Source: UBA1181 sp963626555
GTDB taxonomy: Bacteria; Bacteroidota; Bacteroidia; Bacteroidales; Paludibacteraceae
Assembly: GCA_963626555.1 (NCBI GenBank)
Contig: CAVFXQ010000004.1
Location: forward strand, 37,574-101,573
Length of the DNA: 64,000 nucleotides
Direction: 5' to 3'
The notes beneath the pieces are model-generated. The model did not search any database. It was not told the DNA's origin and saw only the letters and a program-made list of their open reading frames with translations. The position numbers were made by a program, and so were the translations under genes. Shown here piece after piece: positions 51,597 to 61,362 of this stretch (position 1 is the stretch's first letter; each line of letters starts with the position of its first letter).

Positions 51597-53450
51597 CTAT
51601 TTCTTTATTTGATCTTCCAGTGTACTAATAACATCAGCTGCCTTTTGATAGAGCTCATCCATTGCAGAAGAACTGTCCGATGATGGTGCGAATCGAGCGA
51701 ACTCACATGTATTCAACACATCCATAAATTCTTTAACGACATCCTCAGAGACCTTGTGTTCTGTAAGCTGAGCCTCTATATTATCATTATTAAGTTCTGA
51801 AACTGGAATATTGAGTTTATCACTTGTATACCCCCACAACGATTTCAAAACCTCTTCATAAAATGCTTCAGACTCATTCTTTGACAAGTGTTGTTGAGCC
51901 TTTTTCAAGCGTTTTGTTGCTTGTTTATTAGCTCGCTTATTCTTCACAAGCGTAAGATTAGCATTCTCTTTCAACTGTTTTCTGTATAGAATAAAGAGAG
52001 TTGAGAAGATGCACAACGGGATTATAAACCATAGATAGAAACCTACAGTTCCAAAGAACGGCTTTTGTTCTTTATCTATCCCCGTGTCTTTCGCATTGAT
52101 GAAGCGAATGTCTTTCCCCAAATATTTCACATCCTCTTTGTTGTTGTAGTTTGAAACGACTGGTGCATTTTCTGTTCCAGTACTTTCGCCCTTCTCTACC
52201 TTAATCGTATATGCTTCTGTTTTAAGAGTGATGTATTTCTTTGTTTTTGGATCAAAGAAAGAGAACGTCTTTGAAGGTATTTCGTAAGTCCCTGCATGGC
52301 GTGGGATTGCGAGATACTCAATTTCCTTCGAACCATTGACTCCACTCTTAGTAGCATTAATTTTTGTGTTTACTTTAGGGTCGTACACCTCAAAGTCGCT
52401 TGGGAAAACCACCTCTGGTTCTTTCGCATATTTAATGTTTCCAGAACCTGAAAGCTTGATTTTGAGCGTAATAGCATCATTGGTCTTGACCTCTGTTGAA
52501 TTGATGGACGACTCCATTTTAAACGAACCCACAGCATTGTTGAAATCGGCAGGGCGTCCTTGCGTTGGCAAAGGTTTTACCTCTATTTTCGTCCCCTTTA
52601 TGTTGACATCCTTCTTGACACGCTGCGTTGTACCAAAGAAATCATCCATATCCCAAAAACTATTGCTACGGCGTGTTGGTCTAACTTGAATTTCTGCCAC
52701 GACCGTCATTTTTCCTGGCTCAATCTCTATTGTACCCGATTTTTGAGGGAATAGGACAGCCTTCTTTAAAATGTAAACATAGTAGCGTTGACCATTATAC
52801 GTCTCAATACCTGCGTTTCTTTCTTCGTCCTTTACATCTATCTCTTGAGCAATAAAACCTTTGTATTCAGGCAGTTTGATATTATCAAGACCAGAAACGT
52901 TACCTTTGTGGTAAAGCTTGATAGTCGTGATAATCTGTTCTTGCTCGTAAACATTTTTCTTATCATATTCTGCAACACAGAAAAGGTCAGAATCTGAAAT
53001 TCCAGTATTTGAGGACTGCACCTGCTGTCTTGAATTTGCAGAACTTTGTTGAGATCCGCTTTGTTGTGCCACAACTTTGATTGTCAAAGCATTAGACATA
53101 ATCGTTTTACCATTCAAGGAAAAGCGCGCCGGTGAAATAGTGAACGTTCCCTCTTTACTTGGTGTCAAAACGTATGTATAGGCGACATTTTCTGTGGTAC
53201 TCACAGACCCATTAATGATAGATACGGATTTGCCCGAACTAACACTCGGTCCCATCAAAACCGTAAAATTGCTCATGTCTGGAGCTTGAAAATCCTCTGG
53301 TTTAGCGTTCTGTATATCAAATTGTAGACGGAACTGCTGTCCCATAGCAACAGTTCCTGGTGCACTTGCCTTGAAAGTAACGTCTCCACCTGCCACTGCA
53401 TAGACGCAAGAGAGCGTTAAAGTGATAAGAAATAATAAAGTTTTCTTCAT
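51597..53450 (-). CDS. batD: BatD: large periplasmic membrane-anchored protein
   Basis: The 617-residue protein has a signal peptide, several Ig-like beta domains (VTFKASAPGTVAMGQQFRLQF at the N-terminus), one membrane helix at about 480-500 (FFGTVGFYLWFIIPLCIFSTLFILY) and a cytoplasmic helical tail. BatD is thought to organise the Bat complex in the periplasm. 43 nt separate it from batE. Confidence 0.9.
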   Translation of the reverse strand: MKKTLLFLITLTLSCVYAVAGGDVTFKASAPGTVAMGQQFRLQFDIQNAKPEDFQAPDMSNFTVLMGPSVSSGKSVSIINGSVSTTENVAYTYVLTPSKEGTFTISPARFSLNGKTIMSNALTIKVVAQQSGSQQSSANSRQQVQSSNTGISDSDLFCVAEYDKKNVYEQEQIITTIKLYHKGNVSGLDNIKLPEYKGFIAQEIDVKDEERNAGIETYNGQRYYVYILKKAVLFPQKSGTIEIEPGKMTVVAEIQVRPTRRSNSFWDMDDFFGTTQRVKKDVNIKGTKIEVKPLPTQGRPADFNNAVGSFKMESSINSTEVKTNDAITLKIKLSGSGNIKYAKEPEVVFPSDFEVYDPKVNTKINATKSGVNGSKEIEYLAIPRHAGTYEIPSKTFSFFDPKTKKYITLKTEAYTIKVEKGESTGTENAPVVSNYNNKEDVKYLGKDIRFINAKDTGIDKEQKPFFGTVGFYLWFIIPLCIFSTLFILYRKQLKENANLTLVKNKRANKQATKRLKKAQQHLSKNESEAFYEEVLKSLWGYTSDKLNIPVSELNNDNIEAQLTEHKVSEDVVKEFMDVLNTCEFARFAPSSDSSSAMDELYQKAADVISTLEDQIKK

Positions 53451-53522
53451 TTTTGTTTCGTACTCAAATTCTGTGCAAAATTACAAAAAATTAGAATCAA
53501 TGACACTTCTCAGCCAACAGGC

Positions 53523-54416
53523 TTACCAATCTTTGTCTGTTTGGAAGCGAGAATCTTGAGCCTCAACTTTACGTTTTTTCTGTTGGTCTTGCTCTTGTTG
53601 CTCCAATGCTTTCAGAATCTGTTCTGCATTGTCTTTCGACATTTGATCCTTATTTTGTTGTTGCTGTTCGTCTTTTTTCTCCTCTTGCTGTTGCTGCTGT
53701 TGTTGCTGTTGGTCATCTTTCTTGTCATCCTTCTTGTCGTCGTTGTTGTTCTGACCGCCATTACTTGGTGGTGTCATATTTTGAAGGATGTTAGCAACTT
53801 TCTTCTCATAGTCCTGCGCCATAGCAAGGTTGAAACGTGTGCTATCATTTTCTGGCGCACTTTTAAGCGACTCTTTATAGTCCTTGATTGGAGACTGAAC
53901 TGTTTTCAGATTCTCTTGCAAAGACTGATAGAATTGTTGTTTTACTTGATTTACATCTTGCCCTGCAGCCTCAGCTTTCTCAATCATTTCATTGGTCATA
54001 ATGATAGAGTCTAACGGAGTGAGACGCTTCATTCCCGCATTCCCTTTGTTATGATACATACTTGAGACAAGAGTCTTCTCCTCCTCAGAGGTAGTAGTCT
54101 TCAAAGTGGAATTGATGGCTTTTTTTAATGTCTTATCAGCCATTTCATACTTACCAATTCTATAGTCTGCATTGGCATTATTGTAGAGTGCTCCACTGCT
54201 TGTGGAGTCAATGTTCAATGCACCAACATACTTGATTTTTGCTTCGTCAAATTTTCCGTCCTCAAACTTCTCATTTCCACTATTGATATAGTCGCCTATC
54301 TGATAGAACGACAACTTGTCAGTATTTGAGAAAAACAAAATCAGCAAGATGAGCAAGACAGAACCTGCCACACTGATTGCAATTATTTCAGTTTTGTTCA
54401 AATCAATCTTTCCCAT
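53523..54416 (-). CDS. batC: BatC: TPR protein with Gln/Lys-rich tail
   Basis: The 297-residue protein has one N-terminal membrane helix (ISVAGSVLLILLILFF), TPR units (GDYINSGNEKFEDGKFDEAKIKY ... GALYNNANADYRIGKY ... SMYHNKGNAG) and a low-complexity tail of Gln, Lys and Asp runs near residues 225-260. The tail's repeats are a likely hotspot for length variation. It is 8 nt after batB. Confidence 0.88.
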   Translation of the reverse strand: MGKIDLNKTEIIAISVAGSVLLILLILFFSNTDKLSFYQIGDYINSGNEKFEDGKFDEAKIKYVGALNIDSTSSGALYNNANADYRIGKYEMADKTLKKAINSTLKTTTSEEEKTLVSSMYHNKGNAGMKRLTPLDSIIMTNEMIEKAEAAGQDVNQVKQQFYQSLQENLKTVQSPIKDYKESLKSAPENDSTRFNLAMAQDYEKKVANILQNMTPPSNGGQNNNDDKKDDKKDDQQQQQQQQQEEKKDEQQQQNKDQMSKDNAEQILKALEQQEQDQQKKRKVEAQDSRFQTDKDW

Positions 54417-54424
54417 ATTTGTCT

Positions 54425-55450
54425 CTATTCAAATAATTTGAAGTTCTTGAATAAACCGTTTTTACGCTCTAAAATAAAGATTTCAACAACGAGCAACACC
54501 AAAGCAACCCATGCAATCGGAGGAAACTGCTCATTATACTCAGAATAAACCTTTGACTCCACATCACTCTTCGAGATTTTATCCAACTCTGCTTGAATCA
54601 CCTTCATCGCATTGTTGGTATTATCGGCTCGAACGTATGTGCCATTACCTGCCTGGGCAATCTCCATACACATATTCTCGTTCAATTTTGAAATGACCGT
54701 ATTCCCTTGTTTATCCTTTCTGAATCCATTCGTACCTGGCACTGGGATCGGCGACCCTTCTGGCTTTCCAATACCAATCACGTTCACCTGAATGCCACGC
54801 TCTGCGATTTGTTTGGCTACACCTACAGCATCGTCCTCATGGTTTTCTCCGTCCGTAATTACGATAATCGCTTGTCCTCGGTCAACATTCTCTTCTGAAA
54901 ATGAGCGACTTGCCATCTCTAACGCAGCACCAATAGCCGTACCTTGTTGTTTGATAATGTCTGGTTGAATGGATGAAATGAATATCTTAGCCGACGAATA
55001 GTCTGTCGTGATAGGCAACTGCGTGTATGGATGTCCAGCAAAGATAATCACACCGAACTTATCGTTATTGAGACCATCTAACAACTTGTAAAGCATACGC
55101 TTAGACTTTTCCAAGCGATTCGGCTGTACATCTTCGGCCAACATTGAATTGGAAATATCCAACGCCACCATCACCTCCAATCCTTTCTTCTTGACAGTCT
55201 CCAATTTTGATCCAAACTGTGGCCGCGCAACTACGAAAACAAGAGCTAAGAGAGCAACCAACGGAATGTAAAACTTTAAATGCTGTCTCGTACTTGATGC
55301 ACCTGGCATCAAACCGTTAAGTAACTCTCTATCACCAAACTGCTCCAAACGCTTCTTTCTGCGCTCTCTTGCATACGCAAACAGTCCCAGCACAACTGGT
55401 ATGAGTACCAACAGATATAAGTATTGCGGATTGGCAAATCTAAATAACAT
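54425..55450 (-). CDS. batB: BatB: von Willebrand factor A membrane protein
   Basis: The 341-residue protein starts FANPQYLYLLVLIPVVLGLFAYA, then a second helix, a VWA domain with MIDAS motif VALDISNSMLAEDV and ITDGENHEDD, and a C-terminal helix (PIAWVALVLLVVEIFIL). It is a close paralogue of BatA, encoded by the gene before it. In the Bat complex the VWA domains face the periplasm. Confidence 0.92.
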   Translation of the reverse strand: MLFRFANPQYLYLLVLIPVVLGLFAYARERRKKRLEQFGDRELLNGLMPGASSTRQHLKFYIPLVALLALVFVVARPQFGSKLETVKKKGLEVMVALDISNSMLAEDVQPNRLEKSKRMLYKLLDGLNNDKFGVIIFAGHPYTQLPITTDYSSAKIFISSIQPDIIKQQGTAIGAALEMASRSFSEENVDRGQAIIVITDGENHEDDAVGVAKQIAERGIQVNVIGIGKPEGSPIPVPGTNGFRKDKQGNTVISKLNENMCMEIAQAGNGTYVRADNTNNAMKVIQAELDKISKSDVESKVYSEYNEQFPPIAWVALVLLVVEIFILERKNGLFKNFKLFE

Positions 55451-55521
55451 AATCAGTTCCTTTCATCTTTTTGATAATCAATCTACTACCTTCATCTTTC
55501 CTTCCTTGTTCTCACGTTATC

Positions 55522-56685
55522 TCACGGGATATGACGCAAAACAGTATTGCGAAGCAGTACCTCACAGAGCAAAAGCACAATGGCAGCAATGGCAAATGGG
55601 AAATATCTTTCGTCCTTCTTACTATATTCTGTAACCGAAATTTTCGTCTTTTCCAACTGATCTATCTCGCTATAAATGGCTTTAAGAGACTTATTATCAG
55701 TGGCACGGAAATACTTTCCATCTGTCTTTTGCGAGATTTCTTTCAACGTGGTTTCATCAATGTCTACTGGAACCATCTGGCGTTGGATTCCATACACGGT
55801 TTTAAAAGGATAGGGAGCTTGTCCTTTTGTTCCTACTCCAATCGTATAAACACGGATATTGTAGGCTTTTGCCAATTCCGCTGCGGTCAGTGGGTCAATT
55901 TCTCCTCTATTATTTGATCCATCTGTCAATAAAATAATGACCTTTGACTTTGCTTGGCTATCCTTGATTCGATTCACAGCATTGGCTAATCCCATTCCAA
56001 TAGCCGTTCCATCCTCTTCAATCATCGTCTCCGAAATACCATTCATCAAACCAACAAGAGCAGGTTTGTCCGTTGTCAGCGGACTCTGAGTGAAACTTTC
56101 TCCTGCAAACACCACAATACCAATGTTGTCATTTGGACGAGAGGAGATAAACTCAACACCCACTGCCTTAGCAGCCTCTAAACGATTTGGCTTTAAGTCC
56201 TCCGCTATCATACTACCAGAGACATCCATCGCCATGATAATGTCTATTCCTTCCACATTCTTATTTGACCAACTATCCGACGATTGCGGACGAGCCAAAA
56301 CAATTACCAACATAGAAATGGCGGCTAAACGTAGAACGAAAGGTACATGCAACAAATAGTATTTGTAACTCTTAGGTACACCTTGAAATGCGGATGTCGT
56401 TGAAATCTGCAAATTTGCCGTCAACCTTTTTCTCCGATAGACATACCAACCGATAAGAGGAATGAGCAACAACAATAAATACAGATAGTTAGGGTGAAGA
56501 AACGTAACATTATCTAATGTTGGCGCAGAGAGCGTATCAACAGACGTGTTATGTCCACCATTACTCTCAATCAGATAGGACGAGAATTTCAGTATTCCCA
56601 AAGCAAGGAGCATAACCGCTAACACAGTGACGATAAACATCCCATATTTAGCAATACCGTTATTTTTTTTATCAATATTATCCAT
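55522..56685 (-). CDS. batA: BatA: von Willebrand factor A membrane protein
   Basis: The 387-residue protein carries the MIDAS motif MAMDVSGSMIAEDL and LLTDGSNNRGEIDP, flanked by membrane helices. Before the usual BatA start (FLHPNYLYLLLLLIPLIGW) there is an extra stretch of about 60 residues with its own membrane helix (YGMFIVTVLAVMLLALGILKF). This extension is not usual for BatA. It starts 6 nt after the preceding gene. Confidence 0.9.
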   Translation of the reverse strand: MDNIDKKNNGIAKYGMFIVTVLAVMLLALGILKFSSYLIESNGGHNTSVDTLSAPTLDNVTFLHPNYLYLLLLLIPLIGWYVYRRKRLTANLQISTTSAFQGVPKSYKYYLLHVPFVLRLAAISMLVIVLARPQSSDSWSNKNVEGIDIIMAMDVSGSMIAEDLKPNRLEAAKAVGVEFISSRPNDNIGIVVFAGESFTQSPLTTDKPALVGLMNGISETMIEEDGTAIGMGLANAVNRIKDSQAKSKVIILLTDGSNNRGEIDPLTAAELAKAYNIRVYTIGVGTKGQAPYPFKTVYGIQRQMVPVDIDETTLKEISQKTDGKYFRATDNKSLKAIYSEIDQLEKTKISVTEYSKKDERYFPFAIAAIVLLLCEVLLRNTVLRHIP

Positions 56686-56691
56686 AATGAA

Positions 56692-57705
56692 TTAATTCTG
56701 AGATTGCAATGTCTTTTGTTCCCCCTCTTTATTTGAGGATGCAACAACAGGCTTCTCTTTCTTTTCTTCTTCAATAGGAATGATTTTGGTGTCATTCACA
56801 ATCTTATACGCATTAAGTATGCTAAGCTCATTCTCCTCCTGAGAAGGTTCCTGCTTGGCGAACTTTACCATATCAGAAGTGAAGAAGATTTGCTTCATCT
56901 TATCCATCACAGGAGCAGCGTCTTGATTGTATTTCAAAGAGTCCAAAATCTCATCAGAGGTCATCTCTAAAGCCGATATTTTGAAGCGTTTTACGAAATA
57001 CTCACGCAACGTGTCGGTGATATTCGTATAGTACTGTTTGGTGAATCCTTGTTTCCAAACCTTCTCCTCTTGAATCTCGTTCAATTCCTCCAAGGCAATC
57101 TCGTGTGGAAGTCGTGTGTCTTCTACTACGATTTCTTGATTTTCCGCTGCTTTCTTGCGTTTTATGTATTGATAAATGACATACCCCACCACAACAGCGC
57201 AAGCGACCATCACAAGAATAGAAAGGTAAAGGAACAAGCGAGTCCAATTGAATCCTGGATTGTAATTCTCCTCTATGTCAGTGATTTGCGCATGTTGGAA
57301 ATCAGCTTCTATTGTCGACACATGCAAATAGAATTTCTGTGTTTCAAGTTCTTTCAATTTAGTCAAGAATTTGAAAGGGGGAATTTCGTATCTTCCTGTG
57401 TCGAAAGAAGTTACTAACAAATCCTGCTTTACTCTAATGCGTGTACCCGACTCTACTGTTGTGTCCAATTTTGATATGCCAAGTATTTCAACACCAGGCA
57501 CTAAAGTGTCCGTTTCACTAATAACAGGGAAATGGACGGTGCTGTTCTGAGGTTGAACGACTTCTAAGAGAATATGTCTCTGTTCTCCAATCCGCATGGC
57601 GGCCGAGTCTATCGAAGCCTCAACCGTAACACTTTGCGAGAACAAAGAAAAATTTCCCACGAAGAAGAGTAATATAAGTAAAATATAACTCTTTGGATTT
57701 TTCAT
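56692..57705 (-). CDS. Bat-operon membrane protein (DUF4381-like)
   Basis: The 337-residue protein has a signal peptide (SYILLILLFFVGNFSLFS), a periplasmic beta domain (VTVEASIDSAAMRIGEQRHILLEV), one membrane helix (LFLYLSILVMVACAVVVGYVIY) and a cytoplasmic tail with HEIALEELNEIQEEKVWKQG and YFVKRFKISALEMTSDEIL. This resembles the unnamed gene that stands between DUF58 and batA in most Bacteroidota. Role within the complex unknown. Confidence 0.82.
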   Translation of the reverse strand: MKNPKSYILLILLFFVGNFSLFSQSVTVEASIDSAAMRIGEQRHILLEVVQPQNSTVHFPVISETDTLVPGVEILGISKLDTTVESGTRIRVKQDLLVTSFDTGRYEIPPFKFLTKLKELETQKFYLHVSTIEADFQHAQITDIEENYNPGFNWTRLFLYLSILVMVACAVVVGYVIYQYIKRKKAAENQEIVVEDTRLPHEIALEELNEIQEEKVWKQGFTKQYYTNITDTLREYFVKRFKISALEMTSDEILDSLKYNQDAAPVMDKMKQIFFTSDMVKFAKQEPSQEENELSILNAYKIVNDTKIIPIEEEKKEKPVVASSNKEGEQKTLQSQN

Positions 57706-57720
57706 ATTGTTGAATAATTG

Positions 57721-58593
57721 CTAAGCTCTTTGTTTGAAAAGTTTCATTAACGCCTTAACATAGTCGTCGTCTGTCGCAATTGAAATGGAATCAACTCCAC
57801 TCTGATTGAAATACTGCTTCAGGGTTTCTTGACGCTCTCTCCAATGCTTCTCGTATGCTTGTCGCACTCGCTTGTCGGATGTGTCAACCCACAAATCCTC
57901 GTCGGTCTCCGCATCTTTCATTTTGATTAGTCCCACAGACGGCAAGGTTGTCTCTCGCTTATCAAAGATCTGAAGTGCGACAATGTCATGCTTCCTATTG
58001 GCAATGACAAGCGATTTTGAGAAATCTTGACTGATGAAATCGGAAATGACAAACGTAGTGCATCTTTTCTTGATGGCGTTGGTCAGATACTGTAAGGCTC
58101 CTTGTATGTCCGTTTTTTTACTTTGAGGTTGGAAACTTAGCAATTCGCGGATGATATAGAGGACATGTTTTTTCCCTTTTTGCGGAGGAATGAATTTTTC
58201 AATTTGGTCTGAAAAGAAAATCACACCGATTTTATCGTTGTTTTGAATAGCAGAAAAGGCAATTGTTGCGGCAATCTCTGCCATCATATCACGTTTGATC
58301 TGATGTGTCGTTCCAAACTCTCCGCTGGCTGAAACGTCAACAAGCAACATCATCGTCATCTCACGCTCCTCCTCAAAGACTTTTATATACGGCTTGTTGA
58401 AACGTGCGGTCACGTTCCAATCAATGTTGCGTACATCGTCTCCATATTGGTATTCGCGGACTTCAGAAAAGGTCATACCACGACCTTTAAAGGCGGTATG
58501 GTACTCTCCAGCGAATATATTCTTAGAGAGACCTCTCGTCTTTATCTCTATCTTCCGTACTTTCTTTAATATTTCTTCCGTATCCTTTATCAT
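57721..58593 (-). CDS. DUF58 protein of the Bat operon
   Basis: The 290-residue soluble protein has the DUF58 signature FKGRGMTFSEVREYQYGDDVRNIDWNVTA (split here: FKGRGMTFSEVREYQYG, DDVRNIDWN) and a degenerate VWA part (MLLVDVSASGEFGTT). DUF58 proteins work with the MoxR ATPase encoded directly upstream. Confidence 0.92.
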   Translation of the reverse strand: MIKDTEEILKKVRKIEIKTRGLSKNIFAGEYHTAFKGRGMTFSEVREYQYGDDVRNIDWNVTARFNKPYIKVFEEEREMTMMLLVDVSASGEFGTTHQIKRDMMAEIAATIAFSAIQNNDKIGVIFFSDQIEKFIPPQKGKKHVLYIIRELLSFQPQSKKTDIQGALQYLTNAIKKRCTTFVISDFISQDFSKSLVIANRKHDIVALQIFDKRETTLPSVGLIKMKDAETDEDLWVDTSDKRVRQAYEKHWRERQETLKQYFNQSGVDSISIATDDDYVKALMKLFKQRA

Positions 58594-58636
58594 TGCTTTA
58601 AACTTTTAAATTGCATGAAAACAGATGCGAAAAACA

Positions 58637-59629
58637 TTAAGGCACTTCGACGGCGTTGAGGATTTCGTTGACAATATCTTCCGAAGTCATATTGTTGGCT
58701 TCCGCCTCGTAGCTCAGGCCGACACGATGGCGAAGCACATCCATAGCGATTGCACGAACATCTTCTGGCTTCACCCAACCACGTCGTTTGATGAAAGCGT
58801 ATGCACGGGCCGCCAACGCTAAATTGATAGATGCACGCGGAGAACCACCAAAAGAAATCATCTCTTTGAGGCGTTCCAATCCATATTGTTCAGGGAAACG
58901 TGTTGCGTTAACAATATCTACAATATACTTCTCAATTTTCTCGTCCATATAGACCTCTTGCACAACTTTTCTTGCCTCAAGAATGTCCTCAGGCTTCAAA
59001 ACAGGAGTAATGGTCGTCTTCTCTTTCTGAATATTTTGACGGATAATCAATTTCTCCTCATCTGGTTTCGGATAGGTAATGTGAACTTTCAGCATGAAAC
59101 GGTCTACCTGTGCCTCTGGCAATGGGTATGTACCCTCTTGCTCAATTGGGTTTTGTGTTGCCATAACAAGGAATGGCTTAGGCAACTGGAATGTCTCTTC
59201 TCCGATAGTTACCTGACGCTCTTGCATCGCCTCCAACAACGCACTCTGCACTTTAGCAGGCGCACGGTTGATCTCATCTGCCAAAACTAAATTGGCGAAA
59301 ATCGGACCCTTCTTGATATTGAACTCTTCTGACTTCTGACTATAAATCATCGTACCAATGACATCCGCAGGAAGCAAGTCTGGCGTAAACTGAATACGTG
59401 CATATTTAGCATCAATTAGCTGTCCTAATGTTTTGATGGCTAACGTCTTAGCCAAACCAGGCACACCTTCCAAAAGAACATGTCCGTCTGCTAACAAACC
59501 AATCAACAAAGACTCCACCAAGTGCTTCTGCCCTACGATATTCTTGTCCATGCCCATAACAAGCATGTCTACGAATGAACTCTGACGTTCTATCTTCTCG
59601 TTCAATGCTTTAATATCAATCTGATCCAT
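58637..59629 (-). CDS. moxR: MoxR-family AAA+ ATPase
   Basis: The 330-residue protein has Walker A LEGVPGLAKT, Walker B LVLADEINRAPAKVQSALLEAM, sensor 1 VMATQNPIEQEGTYPLPEAQ and the C-terminal lid. MoxR ATPases act as chaperones for VWA partners, here BatA and BatB and the DUF58 protein. It is the first gene of the eight-gene Bat operon; the leader of 166 nt holds a nested inverted repeat. Confidence 0.95.
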   Translation of the reverse strand: MDQIDIKALNEKIERQSSFVDMLVMGMDKNIVGQKHLVESLLIGLLADGHVLLEGVPGLAKTLAIKTLGQLIDAKYARIQFTPDLLPADVIGTMIYSQKSEEFNIKKGPIFANLVLADEINRAPAKVQSALLEAMQERQVTIGEETFQLPKPFLVMATQNPIEQEGTYPLPEAQVDRFMLKVHITYPKPDEEKLIIRQNIQKEKTTITPVLKPEDILEARKVVQEVYMDEKIEKYIVDIVNATRFPEQYGLERLKEMISFGGSPRASINLALAARAYAFIKRRGWVKPEDVRAIAMDVLRHRVGLSYEAEANNMTSEDIVNEILNAVEVP

Positions 59630-59703
59630 ATTTCTCGCTTTTGTTTTATCCTTTATATTATGAATATATGAATTAAACTTTCGTTTTCCGACTCTCTTTT
59701 TTA

Positions 59704-59770
59704 GAACTTGACGAATTGGCTATTATTGTTTTTCTCCGTCTAACATTAACAATAATTAAGTGTCAAGTTC
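59704..59770. promoter_or_regulatory. Nested double inverted repeat upstream of moxR
   Basis: Outer arms GAACTTGAC (59704-59712) and GTCAAGTTC (59762-59770) are perfect 9-bp inverses. Inside them ATTATTGTT (59722-59730) and AACAATAAT (59748-59756) are a second perfect 9-bp pair. The loop is 17 nt and the internal loop 9/5 nt. It is between the HU-LysM gene and moxR; a T tract follows only on the plus strand, so a simple terminator for the minus-strand genes is not evident. Confidence 0.7.
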
Positions 59771-59795
59771 CCTTTTTAACTTTTTTTACTAACGA

Positions 59796-61346
59796 CTATT
59801 TTTCGTTGAGCAAATGTTCTGCCACTTCGTTTGCTAGTCGCTTACACTTTTGGGAAGTTGGGTCAACATAGTCGCTACCCAAATCTGGCACTTTCAACTT
59901 CATACCAGCCTTTACTGCGTCTGGTCTTACAAGAACATCTGTATTGAAATAGTATATGTACACCCAGAAATTGAAGGCGTCTCCGTAAAGATTACGAGAG
60001 ATTTGAGCCAAACGGCTACCTTCTTTCACCGTGTATAATTCTCTTATCACAACCGTTGATGGGAAATTGAGTTCTGGATGTTTCTCTTGCATAAACTTCA
60101 CCAAATCTGGATCAAACTCGTGCGTGTTGAGCGGTGTCTTCTCTCCACTTTCCAAAGGTTGAATGTCTGTCGTACACTTCTCTGGTGTCTCATAGCAATC
60201 GATAGGCTCTTGTTGCTCTTCAAACTCATCTTCCTCCGTTGCTGGTGTTTCCGCTTGCTCTGTCTCATCGGTTGCGTTCTCATCAAAGAAAGTATCCACC
60301 TCTTTGGACTCTATTGGTTCGGCAACTTCTGTTTGCTCCGTCTCTCCACCCAATCCGAAAAGGTGATTATCCATCGCATATTTTACTCCAAACAGAACCG
60401 CCAAAACAAGGACAAGCATCAACAACAACCATAAGAACCATTTTTTATTTTTCTTTGGCTTTTCCTGTTTCTCGTCATCATCACCCTTATCTTCCTTTGT
60501 CTCAGGTTCTTCTGCTTCTTGAGGTTCTTCTTGAGGTTCCTCTACCTGCGCAGTCTGTTCCGTTTCCTGGGCTTCAGCCGTTTTCGTGCTTTCAAACTCC
60601 TTTTTATCGTCATTCAAATCCATACTTTTCTCGTTTTCGTTATCAATAGTTTTTTCTATGGTATTATTTTCTGATGTTTCAGTATTTTCGATCTCTTGCT
60701 CTGATTTATCATCCTCGTTCTCCTCAACCACCTCTGAAGAAGATTCAAACACAGATTCCGTGTTTACTAACTCATTTGAAGGCTCAATTGGCGTTTCCTC
60801 TTCAATAGTTGATGTCTGATTTTCATCAGATACAGCCTCAACGATTGGTTCTGAAGTCTCGTTTTGTTCTTCCGACATCATTTCACCGACAACAGGATCT
60901 GCGACTGTCGATGATTCTATTGTTTCTACAAACACTGAAGGCCCGTTCTCAGAAGAGGAATCTGCAAAAGCCTCCTCTACCTCCTCATTTTCGTCGTCTG
61001 GTTCTGGCGGATCAACAGGTCCGTCTTGACGGATGGTGTAGGTCAAAAGATGAGCGAAAGGCAGATTCACCTTATCTTTCACCTCTTTCGTTGGAGTGAA
61101 AGTTACCTTCTGATAGGCTGGAATAACGATCTCCTCTTTGGTACGCACATTGACACTTTTACGTTGTTCAACCTGCACTAATTTGAAAGTTCCGAATCCT
61201 GGAACTTTTACGATTCCATCACGTTTCAGAGCCTCTTCAATAACATCAAAAAGAGTGCGGATGAAGCCGTCTGTCGTCTTTTTCGAGACACCCGCCTCCT
61301 CAGAAATCTTTCCGTATAAATCTTGTAAACTTTTTTTTTCGTTCAT
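59796..61346 (-). CDS. HU-type DNA-binding domain fused to a membrane helix and a LysM-like domain
   Basis: The 516-residue protein has four parts. Residues 1-90 are an HU/IHF-like domain (LYGKISEEAGVSKKTTDGFI, VKVPGFGTFKLV, RKSVNVRT). Residues 110-295 are a strongly acidic, disordered linker rich in Glu, Thr and Ser. A KPKKNKK stop followed by one helix (303-322, WFLWLLLMLVLVLAVLFGVK) sets the N-terminus inside. After a second acidic linker, residues 437-487 are LysM-like (YTVKEGSRLAQISRNLYGDA ... VKAGMKLKVP). Topology puts HU on the nucleoid side and LysM at the peptidoglycan. Similar HU-LysM fusions occur in Bacteroidota. A DNA-to-wall tether is inference. Confidence 0.85.
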   Translation of the reverse strand: MNEKKSLQDLYGKISEEAGVSKKTTDGFIRTLFDVIEEALKRDGIVKVPGFGTFKLVQVEQRKSVNVRTKEEIVIPAYQKVTFTPTKEVKDKVNLPFAHLLTYTIRQDGPVDPPEPDDENEEVEEAFADSSSENGPSVFVETIESSTVADPVVGEMMSEEQNETSEPIVEAVSDENQTSTIEEETPIEPSNELVNTESVFESSSEVVEENEDDKSEQEIENTETSENNTIEKTIDNENEKSMDLNDDKKEFESTKTAEAQETEQTAQVEEPQEEPQEAEEPETKEDKGDDDEKQEKPKKNKKWFLWLLLMLVLVLAVLFGVKYAMDNHLFGLGGETEQTEVAEPIESKEVDTFFDENATDETEQAETPATEEDEFEEQQEPIDCYETPEKCTTDIQPLESGEKTPLNTHEFDPDLVKFMQEKHPELNFPSTVVIRELYTVKEGSRLAQISRNLYGDAFNFWVYIYYFNTDVLVRPDAVKAGMKLKVPDLGSDYVDPTSQKCKRLANEVAEHLLNEK

Positions 61347-61362
61347 ATCGTAAGTCTACCGT

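Noticed and set aside
53541..54014. Leu-rich 157-codon frame on the plus strand
   Set aside because: Antisense of the Gln/Lys repeats of batC, which produces long hydrophobic-looking frames by composition alone.
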